Positions 44,171 through 54,437 of a stretch of DNA of 64,000 bases are shown here, in pieces. How positions within the stretch are numbered: position 1 is the stretch's first letter; each line of letters starts with the position of its first letter. The notes beneath the pieces were generated by a model. The model was not told the DNA's origin. It worked only from the letters and a program-made list of their open reading frames with translations, and made no database searches. This DNA comes from Bacteroides stercoris ATCC 43183 (GTDB lineage: Bacteria > Bacteroidota > Bacteroidia > Bacteroidales > Bacteroidaceae), in contig NZ_CP102262.1 of NCBI RefSeq assembly GCF_025147325.1, positions 1,674,001-1,738,000 on the forward strand, given 5' to 3'. A program made the translations under genes and the position numbers.

Positions 44171-44968
44171 TCAGTTTCCTTTCTTTTCCAATGCTTTGGC
44201 TTCTTCCCATAATTTATCCATTTCTTCCAGCGTCATGTCGTGCAGGTTTCTGCCTTCCTTGATGCTATGTGCTTCCACATAGTTGAAGCGGCGGATAAAC
44301 TTCTGGTTGGTATGCTCCAGTGCATTGTCCGGATTTATTTTATACAGGCGTGCGGCATTGATAAGGCTGAACATTACGTCACCGAATTCCTCTTCTGCTT
44401 TCTGCTTGTCCATGCGGGCCACTTCGGCTTGGAATTCTCCGATTTCTTCTTTTACTTTATCCCACACCTGTTCCCGTTCTTCCCAGTCGAAACCCACGTT
44501 GCGGGCTTTGTCCTGAATGCGGTATGCCTTGATGAGCGAGGGCAGGGCGGCGGGCACACCGCTCAACACCGTTTTGTTGCCCCCTTTTTCCTTGAGTTTC
44601 AACTGTTCCCAGTTTTCGGATACCTGTCCTGCAGTCTCCGCTTTCACATCACCGAATACGTGGGGATGGCGGAAGATAAGCTTTTCACATAAGCGGTCGC
44701 ATACATCCTTTATGTCGAAATCGCCGGTTTCCGAACCTATCTTGGCATAGAAAGCCACGTGGAGCAGCACGTCTCCCAGTTCTTTGCAGATATCCTGCTT
44801 ATCGTCGCGCATCAGGGCATCGCATAGTTCATAAGTCTCTTCAATGGTATTGGGACGCAGGCTTTCGTTGGTCTGCTTCTTGTCCCAGGGACATTTCACA
44901 CGCAGTTCGTCGAGTATGTCGAGGAAGCGGCCGAAGGCTTCCATCTGTTCCTTTCTTGTATGTTGCAT
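44171..44968 (-). CDS. mazG: nucleoside triphosphate pyrophosphohydrolase MazG
   Basis: The 265-residue enzyme hydrolyses NTPs to NMP and pyrophosphate, removing aberrant nucleotides. It has two MazG domains. The N-terminal one has CPWDKKQTNESLRPNTIEE and the metal motif LGDVLLHVAFYAKI; the C-terminal one has EEIGEFQAEV and EEFGDVMFSLINAARLY. That is the full-length E. coli-type arrangement. It is cytoplasmic and follows the DUF3810 gene by 11 bases, so the two share a transcript whose leader contains the palindromic array at 46.1 kb. Confidence 0.97.
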   Translation of the reverse strand: MQHTRKEQMEAFGRFLDILDELRVKCPWDKKQTNESLRPNTIEETYELCDALMRDDKQDICKELGDVLLHVAFYAKIGSETGDFDIKDVCDRLCEKLIFRHPHVFGDVKAETAGQVSENWEQLKLKEKGGNKTVLSGVPAALPSLIKAYRIQDKARNVGFDWEEREQVWDKVKEEIGEFQAEVARMDKQKAEEEFGDVMFSLINAARLYKINPDNALEHTNQKFIRRFNYVEAHSIKEGRNLHDMTLEEMDKLWEEAKALEKKGN

Positions 44969-44979
44969 GAGTTATTTTT

Positions 44980-46077
44980 TTAATTAAACATTATTGACGC
45001 AAAGATACTGTTTTTCTTCCATTCCTCATACGAAATCAGCAGACCTACCACTTCCGAGTAGTTTTTCCGCCCGCTTTCTATCTTGTTTCCTTTCAGGTAT
45101 AAGTCGTATATCCGGTCCTGAATGCGGCCGATTACAGGATTGTATTTCTTCATCCAGTACTCGCTGTTCTTCTTTGCCAGTCCGATAATCTCCGGACGTA
45201 TGCGCCGGAAGAGCTGCGCGTATTCCTCTTCAGCCATGAGCTGGCGGGCGTTGTTCAGGACATGCGGCAGTACGGAAAGGTAACCGCTGAAGCGGATGGC
45301 CTGCACTTGCGAGCGTGTACATACCTGATAGGCGTAGAAGTTGGCTTCCGCCTCGCTGGTGATACCCAATAAGTGGGCAAGCTCGTGGGCGTAAGTAGCC
45401 GGATATTGCGAGGGGAGCAAGTCACCGTTCAGGGTGAACTCGCAGAAGAAAGGTCCCATGCTGCCGGTGACGCCTACCATGGAAATCAGTGGGGTGAACA
45501 GCATTGTCTTTGCGCGGGGCGTTTGATGGAAGGGGCGGTGAACGCCTAAGGAGTCACCGATTTGATTATAGACCCGTACGCTTTCACGGCAGACCAGCTC
45601 TTTTTCGACCGACGTAATATCGGTGTAAGAGCTGTTCAGATTCTCGATATAGCTGTCTGTAAAACTCCGAAAGTTATCAGGAGTATAGGCTGTGTAAGGA
45701 ATGCGCGTCCGCTCGTAAAAGTTTTTTTGCGAGTAATTCAGTCCCCATGCCAGATAGAACCATACGTACACCCATAGAAGATACTTTACATCTTTCAGCA
45801 GGATACGGTTCCATTTCTGTTTGCGGATGCAGCGTGCGTAAACAGGGTAGAGAAGTACGCCGGCGATACTTAGCGCAATGAACAGGTCGCCGATGGCGAA
45901 AGGTACAAGCCGGGAGAAGGACGAAAGTGCCCGGGCGATGGACGGGTATACGTACATGGCGTAGGCATCTCCCAAACCGGGCACTGTCTGCACGCACAAT
46001 ACGAGCAACAAAAAAAATATCAAAAGTAATGAATTGCCTCTGAATCTCACTCCTGCTGTTGTTATGCTACGCTTCAT
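44980..46077 (-). CDS. DUF3810 family membrane protein with HELAH motif
   Basis: This 365-residue protein has three N-terminal membrane spans (about residues 15-33, 57-80 and 97-113) and a large extracytoplasmic domain. That domain carries HELAH at 231-235 followed by Glu244 in SEAEANFYAY, the pattern of a gluzincin-type metallopeptidase (HExxH plus downstream Glu). It fits the family DUF3810, common in Bacteroidetes and Firmicutes. Peptidase activity is inferred from the motif only. It is co-directional with and 11 bases upstream of mazG. Confidence 0.82.
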   Translation of the reverse strand: MKRSITTAGVRFRGNSLLLIFFLLLVLCVQTVPGLGDAYAMYVYPSIARALSSFSRLVPFAIGDLFIALSIAGVLLYPVYARCIRKQKWNRILLKDVKYLLWVYVWFYLAWGLNYSQKNFYERTRIPYTAYTPDNFRSFTDSYIENLNSSYTDITSVEKELVCRESVRVYNQIGDSLGVHRPFHQTPRAKTMLFTPLISMVGVTGSMGPFFCEFTLNGDLLPSQYPATYAHELAHLLGITSEAEANFYAYQVCTRSQVQAIRFSGYLSVLPHVLNNARQLMAEEEYAQLFRRIRPEIIGLAKKNSEYWMKKYNPVIGRIQDRIYDLYLKGNKIESGRKNYSEVVGLLISYEEWKKNSIFASIMFN

Positions 46078-46105
46078 TCTATTCTTCTTTTTGGGGCCCG
46101 TGCCG

Positions 46106-46304
46106 GTTTCCTGCTTTCGGTGCTGTCGTTTCTCCCTTTGGGAACGGGAGTTTCAAGCGGTGGATACTCCGGTTTCCTTACGTGGAAACTGCTGTTCCCT
46201 TGCGTGGAAACTGCTGTTTCCTTACGTAGACACTGTCGTTTCCCTGCGTGTATACTCCTGTTTCCTTGCGTGGAAACTTCCGGTTTCGGTAGCCGAAGCC
46301 GAAG
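46106..46304. repeat. 22-bp palindromic tandem array
   Basis: Eight contiguous 22-bp units start at 46106, 46128, 46150, 46172, 46194, 46216, 46238 and 46260, and a ninth degenerate one starts at 46283. Each begins GTTTC or GTTCC. The clearest (46172, 46194, 46260) fold as a hairpin with arms TTTCC/GGAAA around a six-base loop such as TTACGT. Units differ at many positions. The array begins 29 bases upstream of the DUF3810 start and lies downstream of a minus-strand -7 element at 46357, so it is probably transcribed as a 5' leader. Confidence 0.85.
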
Positions 46305-46356
46305 CGGCACCGGGTGCTTGTTACGGCAACTCCGTATAAAATCATCATTTGTAAAG

Positions 46357-46364
46357 CAAAGGTA
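46357..46364 (-). promoter_or_regulatory. -7 promoter element for the DUF3810-mazG operon
   Basis: TACCTTTG on the minus strand. If used, the mRNA leader would be about 270 bases and consist largely of the 22-bp repeat array. Confidence 0.45.
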
Positions 46365-46409
46365 TGTAATTCTTTTCATTGCTTTTGCCGGATAAAGCTA
46401 TTAATTTAT

Positions 46410-46417
46410 TAATTTTG
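46410..46417 (+). promoter_or_regulatory. -7 promoter element for valS
   Basis: TAATTTTG matches TAnnTTTG, 33 bases before the valS ATG. A TTTG lies 22 bases upstream (46384-46387), slightly longer than the usual spacing. Confidence 0.55.
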
Positions 46418-46450
46418 CGCCCATTATAACAAAATATAGATTTTAGAAAC

Positions 46451-49135
46451 ATGGAATTAGCAAGTAAGTACAATCCCGCTGACGTAGAGGGAAAGTGGTA
46501 CCAGTATTGGTTAGACCACAAATTATTCAGTTCTAAACCCGATGGTCGTGAGCCCTACACCATCGTCATTCCGCCCCCTAACGTCACCGGTGTGCTCCAC
46601 ATGGGACACATGCTTAATAATACCATCCAAGATATCCTTGTACGCCGTGCCCGTATGGAAGGCAAGAACGCCTGCTGGGTTCCGGGTACGGACCATGCTT
46701 CCATTGCCACCGAAGCCAAGGTTGTGAACAAGCTTGCCGCACAGGGCATCAAGAAAACAGACCTTACCCGCGACGAATTCCTGAAGCATGCCTGGGAATG
46801 GACGGACGAGCACGGTGGCATCATCCTGAAACAGCTCCGTAAGTTGGGCGCTTCCTGCGATTGGGACCGCACTGCCTTCACCATGGATGAGAAACGCAGT
46901 GAAAGCGTGATTAAAGTGTTTGTAGACCTTTACAACAAGGGGCTGATTTATCGCGGTGTGCGTATGGTGAACTGGGACCCGAAAGCCCTCACCGCCCTCA
47001 GCGACGAAGAGGTTATCTATAAGGAAGAGCACAGCAAGCTGTATTATCTGAAATATTACGTTGCCGACGATGACATGTCCGGTGAGACGGGAGCCGAAGG
47101 CGAAGTGGTTCATCGCGACGCTTCCGGCAAGCGTTATGCCGTGGTAGCCACTACACGTCCCGAAACAATCATGGGTGATACGGCGATGTGTATCAACCCT
47201 GCCGACCCGAAGAACCAATGGCTGAAAGGCAAGAAAGTGATTGTGCCGCTGGTGAACCGCGTTATTCCTGTTATCCAGGATGATTATGTAGACGTGGAGT
47301 TCGGTACGGGCTGTCTGAAGGTAACTCCTGCACACGATGTCAACGACTATATGCTGGGCGAGAAATACAACCTGCCTGCCATCGACATCTTCAACGACAA
47401 CGGTACGCTGAGCGAAGCAGCCGGACTGTACGTAGGCATGGACCGCTTCGATGTACGCGAGCAGATTGAGAAAGACCTGCAGGGTGCCGGGTTGCTGGAA
47501 AAGGTGGAAGCCTATACCAATAAGGTCGGTTTCTCCGAACGTACCAACGTGGCAATCGAGCCGAAGCTCTCCATGCAGTGGTTCCTCAAGATGCAGCACT
47601 TTGCCGATATGGCTCTGCCTCCGGTAATGAATGATGACTTGAAATTCTATCCAGCCAAATATAAGAATACCTATAGAAATTGGCTGGAGAATATCAAGGA
47701 CTGGTGTATCAGCCGCCAGTTGTGGTGGGGACACCGCATTCCCGCTTACTTCCTGCCGGAAGGCGGATATGTGGTGGCAGCCACTCCCGAAGAGGCCTTG
47801 AAGCTGGCACAGGAAAAGACCGGAAATCCTGCCCTTAAAATAGAGGATTTGCGTCAGGACGAGGATTGTCTCGACACCTGGTTTTCTTCCTGGTTGTGGC
47901 CTATCTCCCTGTTCGACGGTATCCTGAATCCGGGCAACGAAGAAATCAACTATTATTATCCTACCAGTGACCTGGTAACGGGGCCGGATATTATCTTCTT
48001 CTGGGTGGCGCGCATGATTATGGCAGGGTATGAATACGAAGGTAAGATGCCGTTCAAGAACGTTTACTTCACGGGTATTGTCCGCGACAAGCTGGGACGC
48101 AAGATGTCCAAATCGCTCGGCAATTCACCCGACCCGCTTGACCTGATAGACCGTTACGGTGCCGATGGTGTGCGTATGGGTATGATGCTTTCGGCTCCTG
48201 CAGGTAACGACATCCTTTTTGACGATGCGCTTTGCGAACAGGGACGTAACTTCAACAATAAGATATGGAATGCTTTCCGCCTGGTTAAGGGCTGGGAAGT
48301 GAGTGAGGAAGTGCCTGTGCCAGAAGCTGCCGAACTGGCTATGCGCTGGTTCGAGTCCAAACAGAATGCCGTGGCTGCCGAATTGGCAGACCTGTTCGGC
48401 AAGTATCGTTTGAGCGAAGCATTGATGGCGGTGTACAAGCTCTTCTGGGATGAGTTCTCTTCCTGGTATCTGGAGATGATTAAGCCTGCTTACGGACAGC
48501 CCATCAACAAGAAGGTGTACGATACGACTATCGGTCTCTTCGATAATCTGTTGCATCTGCTGCACCCGTTCATGCCGTTCATCACTGAAGAGTTGTGGCA
48601 GCACATCGTCGACCGTAAGAATGGAGAAAGCCTTATGGTAAGCCCTATCTCCATGTCGACGGAAGTGGACGAGGCTTTTGTACAGCAGTTCGAGGTGGTG
48701 AAAGAGGTTATCAGTAATGTACGTTCTATCCGTTTGCAGAAGAACATCGCCCAAAAAGGACCGTTGGAATTACAGGTTGTCGGTGAAAACCCGGTGGCTG
48801 CTTTCGATGCTGTCATTATCAAGATGTGCAACCTTTCTGTCGTAACCGCAGTTGAGGCTAAGGCCGACGGCGCTGCCGCTTTCATGGTAGGCACAACGGA
48901 ATTTGCCGTTCCTTTGGGCAACATGATTGATGTGGAAGCCGAAATAGCCCGTATGGAAGCTGAATTGAAGCATAAGGAAGGCTTCCTGCAAGGCGTTCTG
49001 AAGAAACTGAGTAACGAGAAGTTCGTGAATAATGCTCCTGCTGCCGTTATCGAAATGGAACGCAAGAAACAGGCGGACGCGGAGAGTATCATCAGCTCAC
49101 TGAGAGAAAGTATTGCCGCTTTGAAGAAAGCGTAA
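46451..49135 (+). CDS. valS: valyl-tRNA synthetase
   Basis: The 894-residue class I synthetase charges tRNA-Val. The HIGH motif is HMGH at residues 50-53 and KMSKS is at 551-555. Between them lies the CP1 editing domain that clears Thr-tRNA-Val ([17 protein letters not shown]). The anticodon-binding helical domain follows, then a C-terminal coiled coil ([18 protein letters not shown]) typical of ValS. It is full length and cytoplasmic. It diverges from the DUF3810 gene and is followed by a strong terminator. Confidence 0.98.
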   Translation: MELASKYNPADVEGKWYQYWLDHKLFSSKPDGREPYTIVIPPPNVTGVLHMGHMLNNTIQDILVRRARMEGKNACWVPGTDHASIATEAKVVNKLAAQGIKKTDLTRDEFLKHAWEWTDEHGGIILKQLRKLGASCDWDRTAFTMDEKRSESVIKVFVDLYNKGLIYRGVRMVNWDPKALTALSDEEVIYKEEHSKLYYLKYYVADDDMSGETGAEGEVVHRDASGKRYAVVATTRPETIMGDTAMCINPADPKNQWLKGKKVIVPLVNRVIPVIQDDYVDVEFGTGCLKVTPAHDVNDYMLGEKYNLPAIDIFNDNGTLSEAAGLYVGMDRFDVREQIEKDLQGAGLLEKVEAYTNKVGFSERTNVAIEPKLSMQWFLKMQHFADMALPPVMNDDLKFYPAKYKNTYRNWLENIKDWCISRQLWWGHRIPAYFLPEGGYVVAATPEEALKLAQEKTGNPALKIEDLRQDEDCLDTWFSSWLWPISLFDGILNPGNEEINYYYPTSDLVTGPDIIFFWVARMIMAGYEYEGKMPFKNVYFTGIVRDKLGRKMSKSLGNSPDPLDLIDRYGADGVRMGMMLSAPAGNDILFDDALCEQGRNFNNKIWNAFRLVKGWEVSEEVPVPEAAELAMRWFESKQNAVAAELADLFGKYRLSEALMAVYKLFWDEFSSWYLEMIKPAYGQPINKKVYDTTIGLFDNLLHLLHPFMPFITEELWQHIVDRKNGESLMVSPISMSTEVDEAFVQQFEVVKEVISNVRSIRLQKNIAQKGPLELQVVGENPVAAFDAVIIKMCNLSVVTAVEAKADGAAAFMVGTTEFAVPLGNMIDVEAEIARMEAELKHKEGFLQGVLKKLSNEKFVNNAPAAVIEMERKKQADAESIISSLRESIAALKKA

Positions 49136-49150
49136 GACAGTATCTCCGAT

Positions 49151-49196
49151 ATAAAAGAAAGGTCCGGACTCAATAAAGTCCGGACCTTTCTTTTAT
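49151..49196. terminator. bidirectional terminator between valS and small acidic protein gene
   Basis: A perfect 20-bp inverted repeat (49151-49170 with 49177-49196), six-base loop, GC core GGTCCGGACT and A/T-rich flanks on both sides. Confidence 0.92.
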
Positions 49197-49224
49197 GTAC
49201 GTTGTACGATTCGTATATGATTCG

Positions 49225-49671
49225 TTATTTCTCCAGTAAGTCTTTTAGGAAAGCATCCAACTCCTCATCCAATCCCTTCAACAGCTCTTCGTTTACCAGC
49301 AGGGTGTCATCGTCCAGCAACAAGAGTTCGGCTATGGTTTCCTTGTCGTCATCTACTAATACGAAAGAGAAAGGCTTCATGATGGTCAGCTTGTCAAAAG
49401 CACCCCGGTTCTTGAGGTTGCAGAGCAGATTGCTCAGGATGCGTTCCATGTTTTCGTAGAAATCATCGCCTTCGTATGTCATCCATTCTTCTATGGTGGT
49501 ACTGGCGAGTTCTTTGTCATCATCATCGAATATGGAAAATTCGCCCGAACTTTGGTTGGCTTGCAGATGGATATCCGTAACGACTGTCTGCTCACAACCG
49601 CAAGCGTACTTGCCGATTGCCTGTTTGATAGTTTCTTCGAGAAGAGATAATGCCGGTTGACTGAGTTTCAT
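49225..49671 (-). CDS. hypothetical acidic protein
   Basis: A 148-residue cytoplasmic protein, strongly acidic, with runs such as FDDDDKE, VDDDKE and LLLDDDTLL and an acidic C-terminal helix (LLKGLDEELDAFLKDLLEK). A central CGCEQTVVTDIHLQ region suggests a beta-strand core. I recognise no family. The gene is flanked by the valS terminator and its own TACCTTTG element (around 49699), so it is a single transcription unit. Codon usage looks normal for the window, supporting a real gene. It might be an ancillary or nucleic-acid-mimic protein, but that would be guesswork. Confidence 0.7.
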   Translation of the reverse strand: MKLSQPALSLLEETIKQAIGKYACGCEQTVVTDIHLQANQSSGEFSIFDDDDKELASTTIEEWMTYEGDDFYENMERILSNLLCNLKNRGAFDKLTIMKPFSFVLVDDDKETIAELLLLDDDTLLVNEELLKGLDEELDAFLKDLLEK

Positions 49672-49738
49672 AATTGCTTTTCTTTACTTAATGGATGTTC
49701 AAAGGTATAAAAAAAACAATTACATTTACAGTATTTGA

Positions 49739-50833
49739 CTAAAAATCATTATTAAATCGCTGCATTTGCATATTTAGGCGCGATAAGCCTTCTTTCCGTT
49801 CCTTTAATTCGGTGGCGTAAAGTGTTGTAAGGACGTAGTAGGGGATATCCGCTTTGCCAAGGTGAATCAAATCTTTTTTATCCACGCCGTCTACGATACG
49901 TGCTTCGGCTTGCGCTTTCAACGCCCAGTCGAGAGCGGCGGCAATACTGTCCTGCATTTCATAGCCGACAGCAAGGTTATAGGCTGCCTGCATCTTTTTC
50001 TTTCCTTTTTGGGTGGCGTAGGTTTGCTTCCATAGCCCGATGGCTGTGTTCCATTGCTTGTCCCGAGCATATACGGCGGCATCGCGCATGTTTACGGAAC
50101 CGCCGCAGAACAGATAGCGGTTGGCGGTTTTCCAATACGGCAGCAGTTTTTTTACCGGTATGGTTCCGGCAAAATCAGAAGCTTGTTTTATCAGTTCTTC
50201 TTCACTGATGAGGTTGCCTTGTACAAAGGGACCGTTTCCGGTTTCTTCCCAGAAAATGCTGTCGTTAGCGTTGATTGTAGCCATAGGGGTACTGCGGTTG
50301 GGCAGGTAAATCCTGACAGTAGGATATATCCGGGCATCTACCGTGCCGTAATAAATGCCCCAGTCGCGCATGTACTTTATTTTGCGGACAGAGCGTATCT
50401 GTACGTTTTCCAATGCGATGAGGAAATCTACGTCCAAGTCATGCACCAACCGGTTTGTTTCTTCTTGTGACAGCACTCCTTCGCGGGGAGTGACATCGTG
50501 GGCACGTAAGGCCGAATCGCAGATAACCACTTCGTTGAAGTAGTTCTCGTGGGCAAGGGCTTCGGCAAGGGATTCCGTGGCAATAGCGGCATTGCCGTTG
50601 TAATAATCTGTTTTGCTGGCTATCTCAAAATCGTCTTTTTTCTTCTCTTTGGCAAGAATAGGCTTGTTGTCCGGAACTTCAGGCATGTTATTGACAATGG
50701 CTACCCGTTTCAAACTCGGTGGGAAACTTACATCCGCCGGTAACATATAATCTATGGCAAGCGGTTCGACGGTTTGGCAACCCGCCAAAAACATCAAACA
50801 AGACAGTAACAGGTAATAAGAGTATTTAGTCAT
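49739..50833 (-). CDS. DUF6340-type lipoprotein
   Basis: The 364-residue lipoprotein (CLMFLAGCQTV, lipobox Cys about residue 19) has a mature start IDYMLPADVSFPPSLKRVAIVNN that fits the Bacteroidetes family DUF6340. The N-terminal part resembles the alpha/beta fold of GNA1162/LpoB-like periplasmic proteins. The C-terminal 120 residues are helical and TPR-like (AAVYARDKQWNTAIGLWKQ, KKKMQAAYNLAVGYEMQDS). Function is unknown. It stands alone, downstream of the secA terminator. The family name is from memory of the motif. Confidence 0.72.
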   Translation of the reverse strand: MTKYSYYLLLSCLMFLAGCQTVEPLAIDYMLPADVSFPPSLKRVAIVNNMPEVPDNKPILAKEKKKDDFEIASKTDYYNGNAAIATESLAEALAHENYFNEVVICDSALRAHDVTPREGVLSQEETNRLVHDLDVDFLIALENVQIRSVRKIKYMRDWGIYYGTVDARIYPTVRIYLPNRSTPMATINANDSIFWEETGNGPFVQGNLISEEELIKQASDFAGTIPVKKLLPYWKTANRYLFCGGSVNMRDAAVYARDKQWNTAIGLWKQTYATQKGKKKMQAAYNLAVGYEMQDSIAAALDWALKAQAEARIVDGVDKKDLIHLGKADIPYYVLTTLYATELKERKEGLSRLNMQMQRFNNDF

Positions 50834-50889
50834 AGTCTTTTATTCTTAGTTCTGAAAAACAAAAGTAATCTTTTACTTGAATAAATAAA

Positions 50890-50920
50890 AGCCTCGAACA
50901 GTTTTTAACCGTTCGAGGCT
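50890..50920 (-). terminator. terminator downstream of secA
   Basis: A 10-bp stem (50890-50899 with 50911-50920; core GCCTCGAAC/GTTCGAGGC) with an 11-base loop, followed by TTTTATTTAT on the minus strand. Confidence 0.8.
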
Positions 50921-50930
50921 CTTATTATAG

Positions 50931-51006
50931 TGATTAGCGATTAGTGGTTAGTGGCTAGTGGTTAAGATTGGTACTCAATGAACCCTTAATCACTAACCAC
51001 TAATTG
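50931..51006. repeat. heptamer repeats and inverted repeat downstream of secA
   Basis: Four degenerate copies of a 7-bp unit (ATTAGCG, ATTAGTG, GTTAGTG, GCTAGTG) at about 50932-50962 are followed after about 25 bases by an inverted copy (TTAATCACTAACCACTAA). The structure can fold as a long imperfect hairpin in the secA 3' UTR. Confidence 0.6.
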
Positions 51007-51011
51007 CTATT

Positions 51012-54000
51012 TTATGCATTCTTTCCGTGACAGTTCTTGTACTTTTTACCGCTTCCGCACGGACAAGGGTCGTTACGTCCCACCGTCTTTTCTACGCGGA
51101 TAGGTTCGCGTTTCTGCTGTTCGCGCGTATCTTGCTGGGCGGCGGCTTGCTGGTTTGGGTCGGTCAGGTCTTGCTTTTGCTCGCGATACTTGCTTAAATC
51201 CTGACGTTGTTCGGGAGCTGCCTGACGAACTTCCTGCGGTTCCTGTACCGGGATTTGTCCGCGCATCAGGATGGAAACTGTCTGATTGTTTATCTTGTCT
51301 ACCATTGTATCGAACAGGTTTACAGACTCCAGCTTGTAAATCAACAACGGGTCTTTCTGTTCGTAGCTGGCATTCTGTACGGAGTGTTTCAAGTCATCCA
51401 GTTCGCGCAGGTTTTCTTTCCATGCTTCATCGATGACATGCAGCAGGATAGACTTCTCAAACGCTTTCACTACTTCCTTGCATTCGCTTTCATAAGCGGC
51501 TTTCAGGTTGCAGGAGATGTTATACATGCGCTTGCCGTCTGTAATGGGAATCAGGATGTTTTCGTACATGTGTCCTTGATTCTCGTATACCTGCTTGATA
51601 ACCGGATAAGCGATTTGTGCCATACGTTCGGTTTTGCGTTTGAAAAGTTCCATGGCAGCATCGAAAGCCTTATCGGCAAGTTTCTCCTTTTTCTCGTTGC
51701 GGAACTCCTCTTCCGTGAACGGAGTTTCCATGGCAAGTGTCTGGAGAAGATCCATCTTGCAGTCCTCATAGGTAGGAGCTTCGATCGCATTGACACAACG
51801 GTCCCAAATCATGTTCACAATGTCCATACCGATACGTTCGCCCATCAAAGCGTGGCGGCGTTTGGTGTAGACTACGGTACGCTGTTTGTTCATCACATCG
51901 TCGTATTCCAGCAGGCGTTTACGGATACCGAAGTTGTTTTCTTCCACTTTCTTCTGTGCACGTTCGATAGACTTGGAAATCATGCTGTGCTCAATCATTT
52001 CGCCTTCCTTGAAACCGAGCTTGTCCATAACGCCGGCAATACGGTCGGAAGAGAACAGACGCATCAGGTCGTCTTCCAAAGACACGAAGAATACGGATGA
52101 ACCGGGGTCACCCTGACGTCCGGCACGACCACGCAACTGGCGGTCTACACGGCGCGACTCGTGACGCTCCGTACCGATAATGGCAAGACCGCCCGCAGCT
52201 TTTACTTCCGGGCTCAGCTTGATGTCCGTACCACGACCCGCCATATTAGTGGCAATGGTTACGGCGCAACTCAAACCGGCTTTGGCTACAATGTCGGCTT
52301 CCTTCTGGTGCAGCTTCGCATTCAGTACGCTGTGCTCGATATGGCGCATAGTCAGCATCTTGCTCAGCATTTCGGAGATTTCAACGGAAGTAGTACCCAC
52401 CAGGACAGGACGTCCGGCTGCCACCATTTTCTCAATCTCTTCGATAACGGCTTTATATTTTTCGCGTTTGGTCTTGTAAACGCGGTCGTTCATATCGTTG
52501 CGGGCAATGGGGCGGTTGGTCGGGATAACGACTACATCCAGTTTGTAGATGTCCCAAAGTTCGCCTGCTTCCGTTTCGGCAGTACCGGTCATACCGGACA
52601 GCTTGTGATACATACGGAAGTAATTTTGCAGCGTAATCGTTGCAAAGGTCTGTGTGGCGGCTTCCACTTTCACGCCTTCTTTGGCTTCGATGGCCTGATG
52701 CAAGCCGTCGGAGTAGCGGCGGCCTTCCATGATACGTCCGGTCTGTTCGTCCACAATCTTCACCTGACCGTCGATAACTACGTATTCGTCGTCTTTCTCG
52801 AACATGGTGTAAGCTTTCAACAGTTGGTTGATGGTATGTACACGCTCGCTCTTGATGGCGAAGTTGGTCATAAGGGCGTCTTTCTTGGCAAGGCGTTCCT
52901 CATCCGTCAGGTCTTTTTCATTTTCCAGTTCGGAGAGCTGGGCGGTGATGTCGGGAAGTACGAAGAACGTAGGGTCGGCGGAGTTACCGCTAATTAAGTC
53001 TACACCCTTGTCGGTGAGGTCTACGCTGTTCAACTTTTCATCGATTACGAAATACAGCGGGTCGGTAACCTCGTGCATACGCTTGTTGTTCTGCTCCATG
53101 TAGATTTCCTCGGTTTTGAGCATACCGGCTTTGATACCCTGCTCGCTGAGGAACTTAATCAATGCCTTGTTCTTTGGCAAGCACTTGTGGCTGCGGTACA
53201 GGGCAAGGAATCCTTCTTCCTGTTCTTTCTTGTCGTTTGAAGCTATCAGGCGCTTGGCGTCGGCAAGGTATTGCGTGGCAAGTTTCTTCTGTGCTTCTAC
53301 CAGGCGTTCTACCTGCGGACGGAGTTGCTCGAAGAGCTGGTCGTCGCCTTTGGGTACCGGACCGGAGATAATCAGCGGAGTACGGGCGTCGTCAATCAAT
53401 ACGGAGTCTACCTCATCGACGATGGCGTAATTGTGCTGGCGTTGTACCAGGTCTTTCGGGCTGATAGCCATGTTATCGCGCAGATAGTCGAAACCGAATT
53501 CGTTGTTCGTACCGAAGGTGATATCTGCGAGATAAGCCTGGCGGCGTGCGTCGGAGTTGGGCTGGTGCTTGTCGATGCAATCCACGCTCAAACCGTGGAA
53601 CATATAAAGAGGACCCATCCATTCGGAGTCACGCTTTGCCAGATAGTCGTTCACGGTTACTACGTGTACGCCGTTTCCGGTCAGTGCATTGAGGAATACG
53701 GGCAGAGTAGCCACCAAAGTCTTACCTTCACCGGTTGCCATTTCCGCAATCTTGCCTTTGTGCAGTACCACACCGCCGAACAACTGTACGTCGTAGTGTA
53801 CCATGTTCCATACCGTATCATTGCCACCGGCTACCCAGTGGTTCTGGTAGATGGCCTTATCGCCTTCAATACGTACGAAATCTTTGGTAGCAGCCAGATG
53901 GCGGTCGAACTCCGTAGCGGTTACCGTGATTTCTTCATTTTCGGAAAAACGCTTGGCGGTTTCCTTTACGATGGAAAAAGCGGCGGGCAGCACCTCGTCT

Positions 54001-54308
54001 AATGCTTTTTCGTAAATATCCAATATCTCTTTTTCCAGTTTGTCTATTTGAGCAAAGAGTTCTTCGCGTTCTTCCAGTTCCGTGTTTTCAACGCTTGCTT
54101 TCAGTTCTTCCACTTTGGAGCGTTGTTCCGCTGCCGAGTTACGGATGTATGCCTTCAGTTCTTCGGTTTTGGCACGCAGGGCATCATTGTCCAATGCGGC
54201 TATTTCCGGATAAGCGGCTTTTACTTTGTCTACCCACGGCTTTATTTCCTTCATGTCACGGGTAGCCTTATTTCCGAAAATCGAGCTTAAAAATTCATTA
54301 AATCCCAT
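51012..54308 (-). CDS. secA: protein translocase ATPase SecA
   Basis: The 1098-residue motor drives unfolded preproteins through SecYEG. Walker A is TGEGKT at about 192-197, with [13 protein letters not shown] and the DEAD-like [20 protein letters not shown] after it. The second nucleotide domain has [12 protein letters not shown] and [13 protein letters not shown]. The C-terminus has a proline/glutamine-rich linker and a zinc-binding SEC-C motif ([16 protein letters not shown]). It is about 200 residues longer than E. coli SecA because of insertions in the first nucleotide domain, as usual in Bacteroidetes. It is probably monocistronic. Confidence 0.98.
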   Translation of the reverse strand: MGFNEFLSSIFGNKATRDMKEIKPWVDKVKAAYPEIAALDNDALRAKTEELKAYIRNSAAEQRSKVEELKASVENTELEEREELFAQIDKLEKEILDIYEKALDEVLPAAFSIVKETAKRFSENEEITVTATEFDRHLAATKDFVRIEGDKAIYQNHWVAGGNDTVWNMVHYDVQLFGGVVLHKGKIAEMATGEGKTLVATLPVFLNALTGNGVHVVTVNDYLAKRDSEWMGPLYMFHGLSVDCIDKHQPNSDARRQAYLADITFGTNNEFGFDYLRDNMAISPKDLVQRQHNYAIVDEVDSVLIDDARTPLIISGPVPKGDDQLFEQLRPQVERLVEAQKKLATQYLADAKRLIASNDKKEQEEGFLALYRSHKCLPKNKALIKFLSEQGIKAGMLKTEEIYMEQNNKRMHEVTDPLYFVIDEKLNSVDLTDKGVDLISGNSADPTFFVLPDITAQLSELENEKDLTDEERLAKKDALMTNFAIKSERVHTINQLLKAYTMFEKDDEYVVIDGQVKIVDEQTGRIMEGRRYSDGLHQAIEAKEGVKVEAATQTFATITLQNYFRMYHKLSGMTGTAETEAGELWDIYKLDVVVIPTNRPIARNDMNDRVYKTKREKYKAVIEEIEKMVAAGRPVLVGTTSVEISEMLSKMLTMRHIEHSVLNAKLHQKEADIVAKAGLSCAVTIATNMAGRGTDIKLSPEVKAAGGLAIIGTERHESRRVDRQLRGRAGRQGDPGSSVFFVSLEDDLMRLFSSDRIAGVMDKLGFKEGEMIEHSMISKSIERAQKKVEENNFGIRKRLLEYDDVMNKQRTVVYTKRRHALMGERIGMDIVNMIWDRCVNAIEAPTYEDCKMDLLQTLAMETPFTEEEFRNEKKEKLADKAFDAAMELFKRKTERMAQIAYPVIKQVYENQGHMYENILIPITDGKRMYNISCNLKAAYESECKEVVKAFEKSILLHVIDEAWKENLRELDDLKHSVQNASYEQKDPLLIYKLESVNLFDTMVDKINNQTVSILMRGQIPVQEPQEVRQAAPEQRQDLSKYREQKQDLTDPNQQAAAQQDTREQQKREPIRVEKTVGRNDPCPCGSGKKYKNCHGKNA

Positions 54309-54353
54309 TATGTATTTGTTTTTATTATTATTTACTAAAGTTTATATGGCGTG

Positions 54354-54361
54354 CAAAGTTA
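54354..54361 (-). promoter_or_regulatory. -7 promoter element for secA
   Basis: TAACTTTG on the minus strand lies about 46 bases upstream of the secA ATG. Confidence 0.55.
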
Positions 54362-54437
54362 CTGATTTTGCAATAGATAATGTAAAGTTGCACTGATTAT
54401 TTTAAGGACTTGCCACGGAGAATGCGGAGTTTGTTCC

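Noticed and set aside
46106..46304. CRISPR array
   Set aside because: The 22-bp units are contiguous with no unique spacers, vary at many positions, and no cas gene is near.
46034..46339. Open frames across the 22-bp array
   Set aside because: They arise because the unit is 22 bases and shifts frame; composition is repetitive and no start signal or homology is evident.
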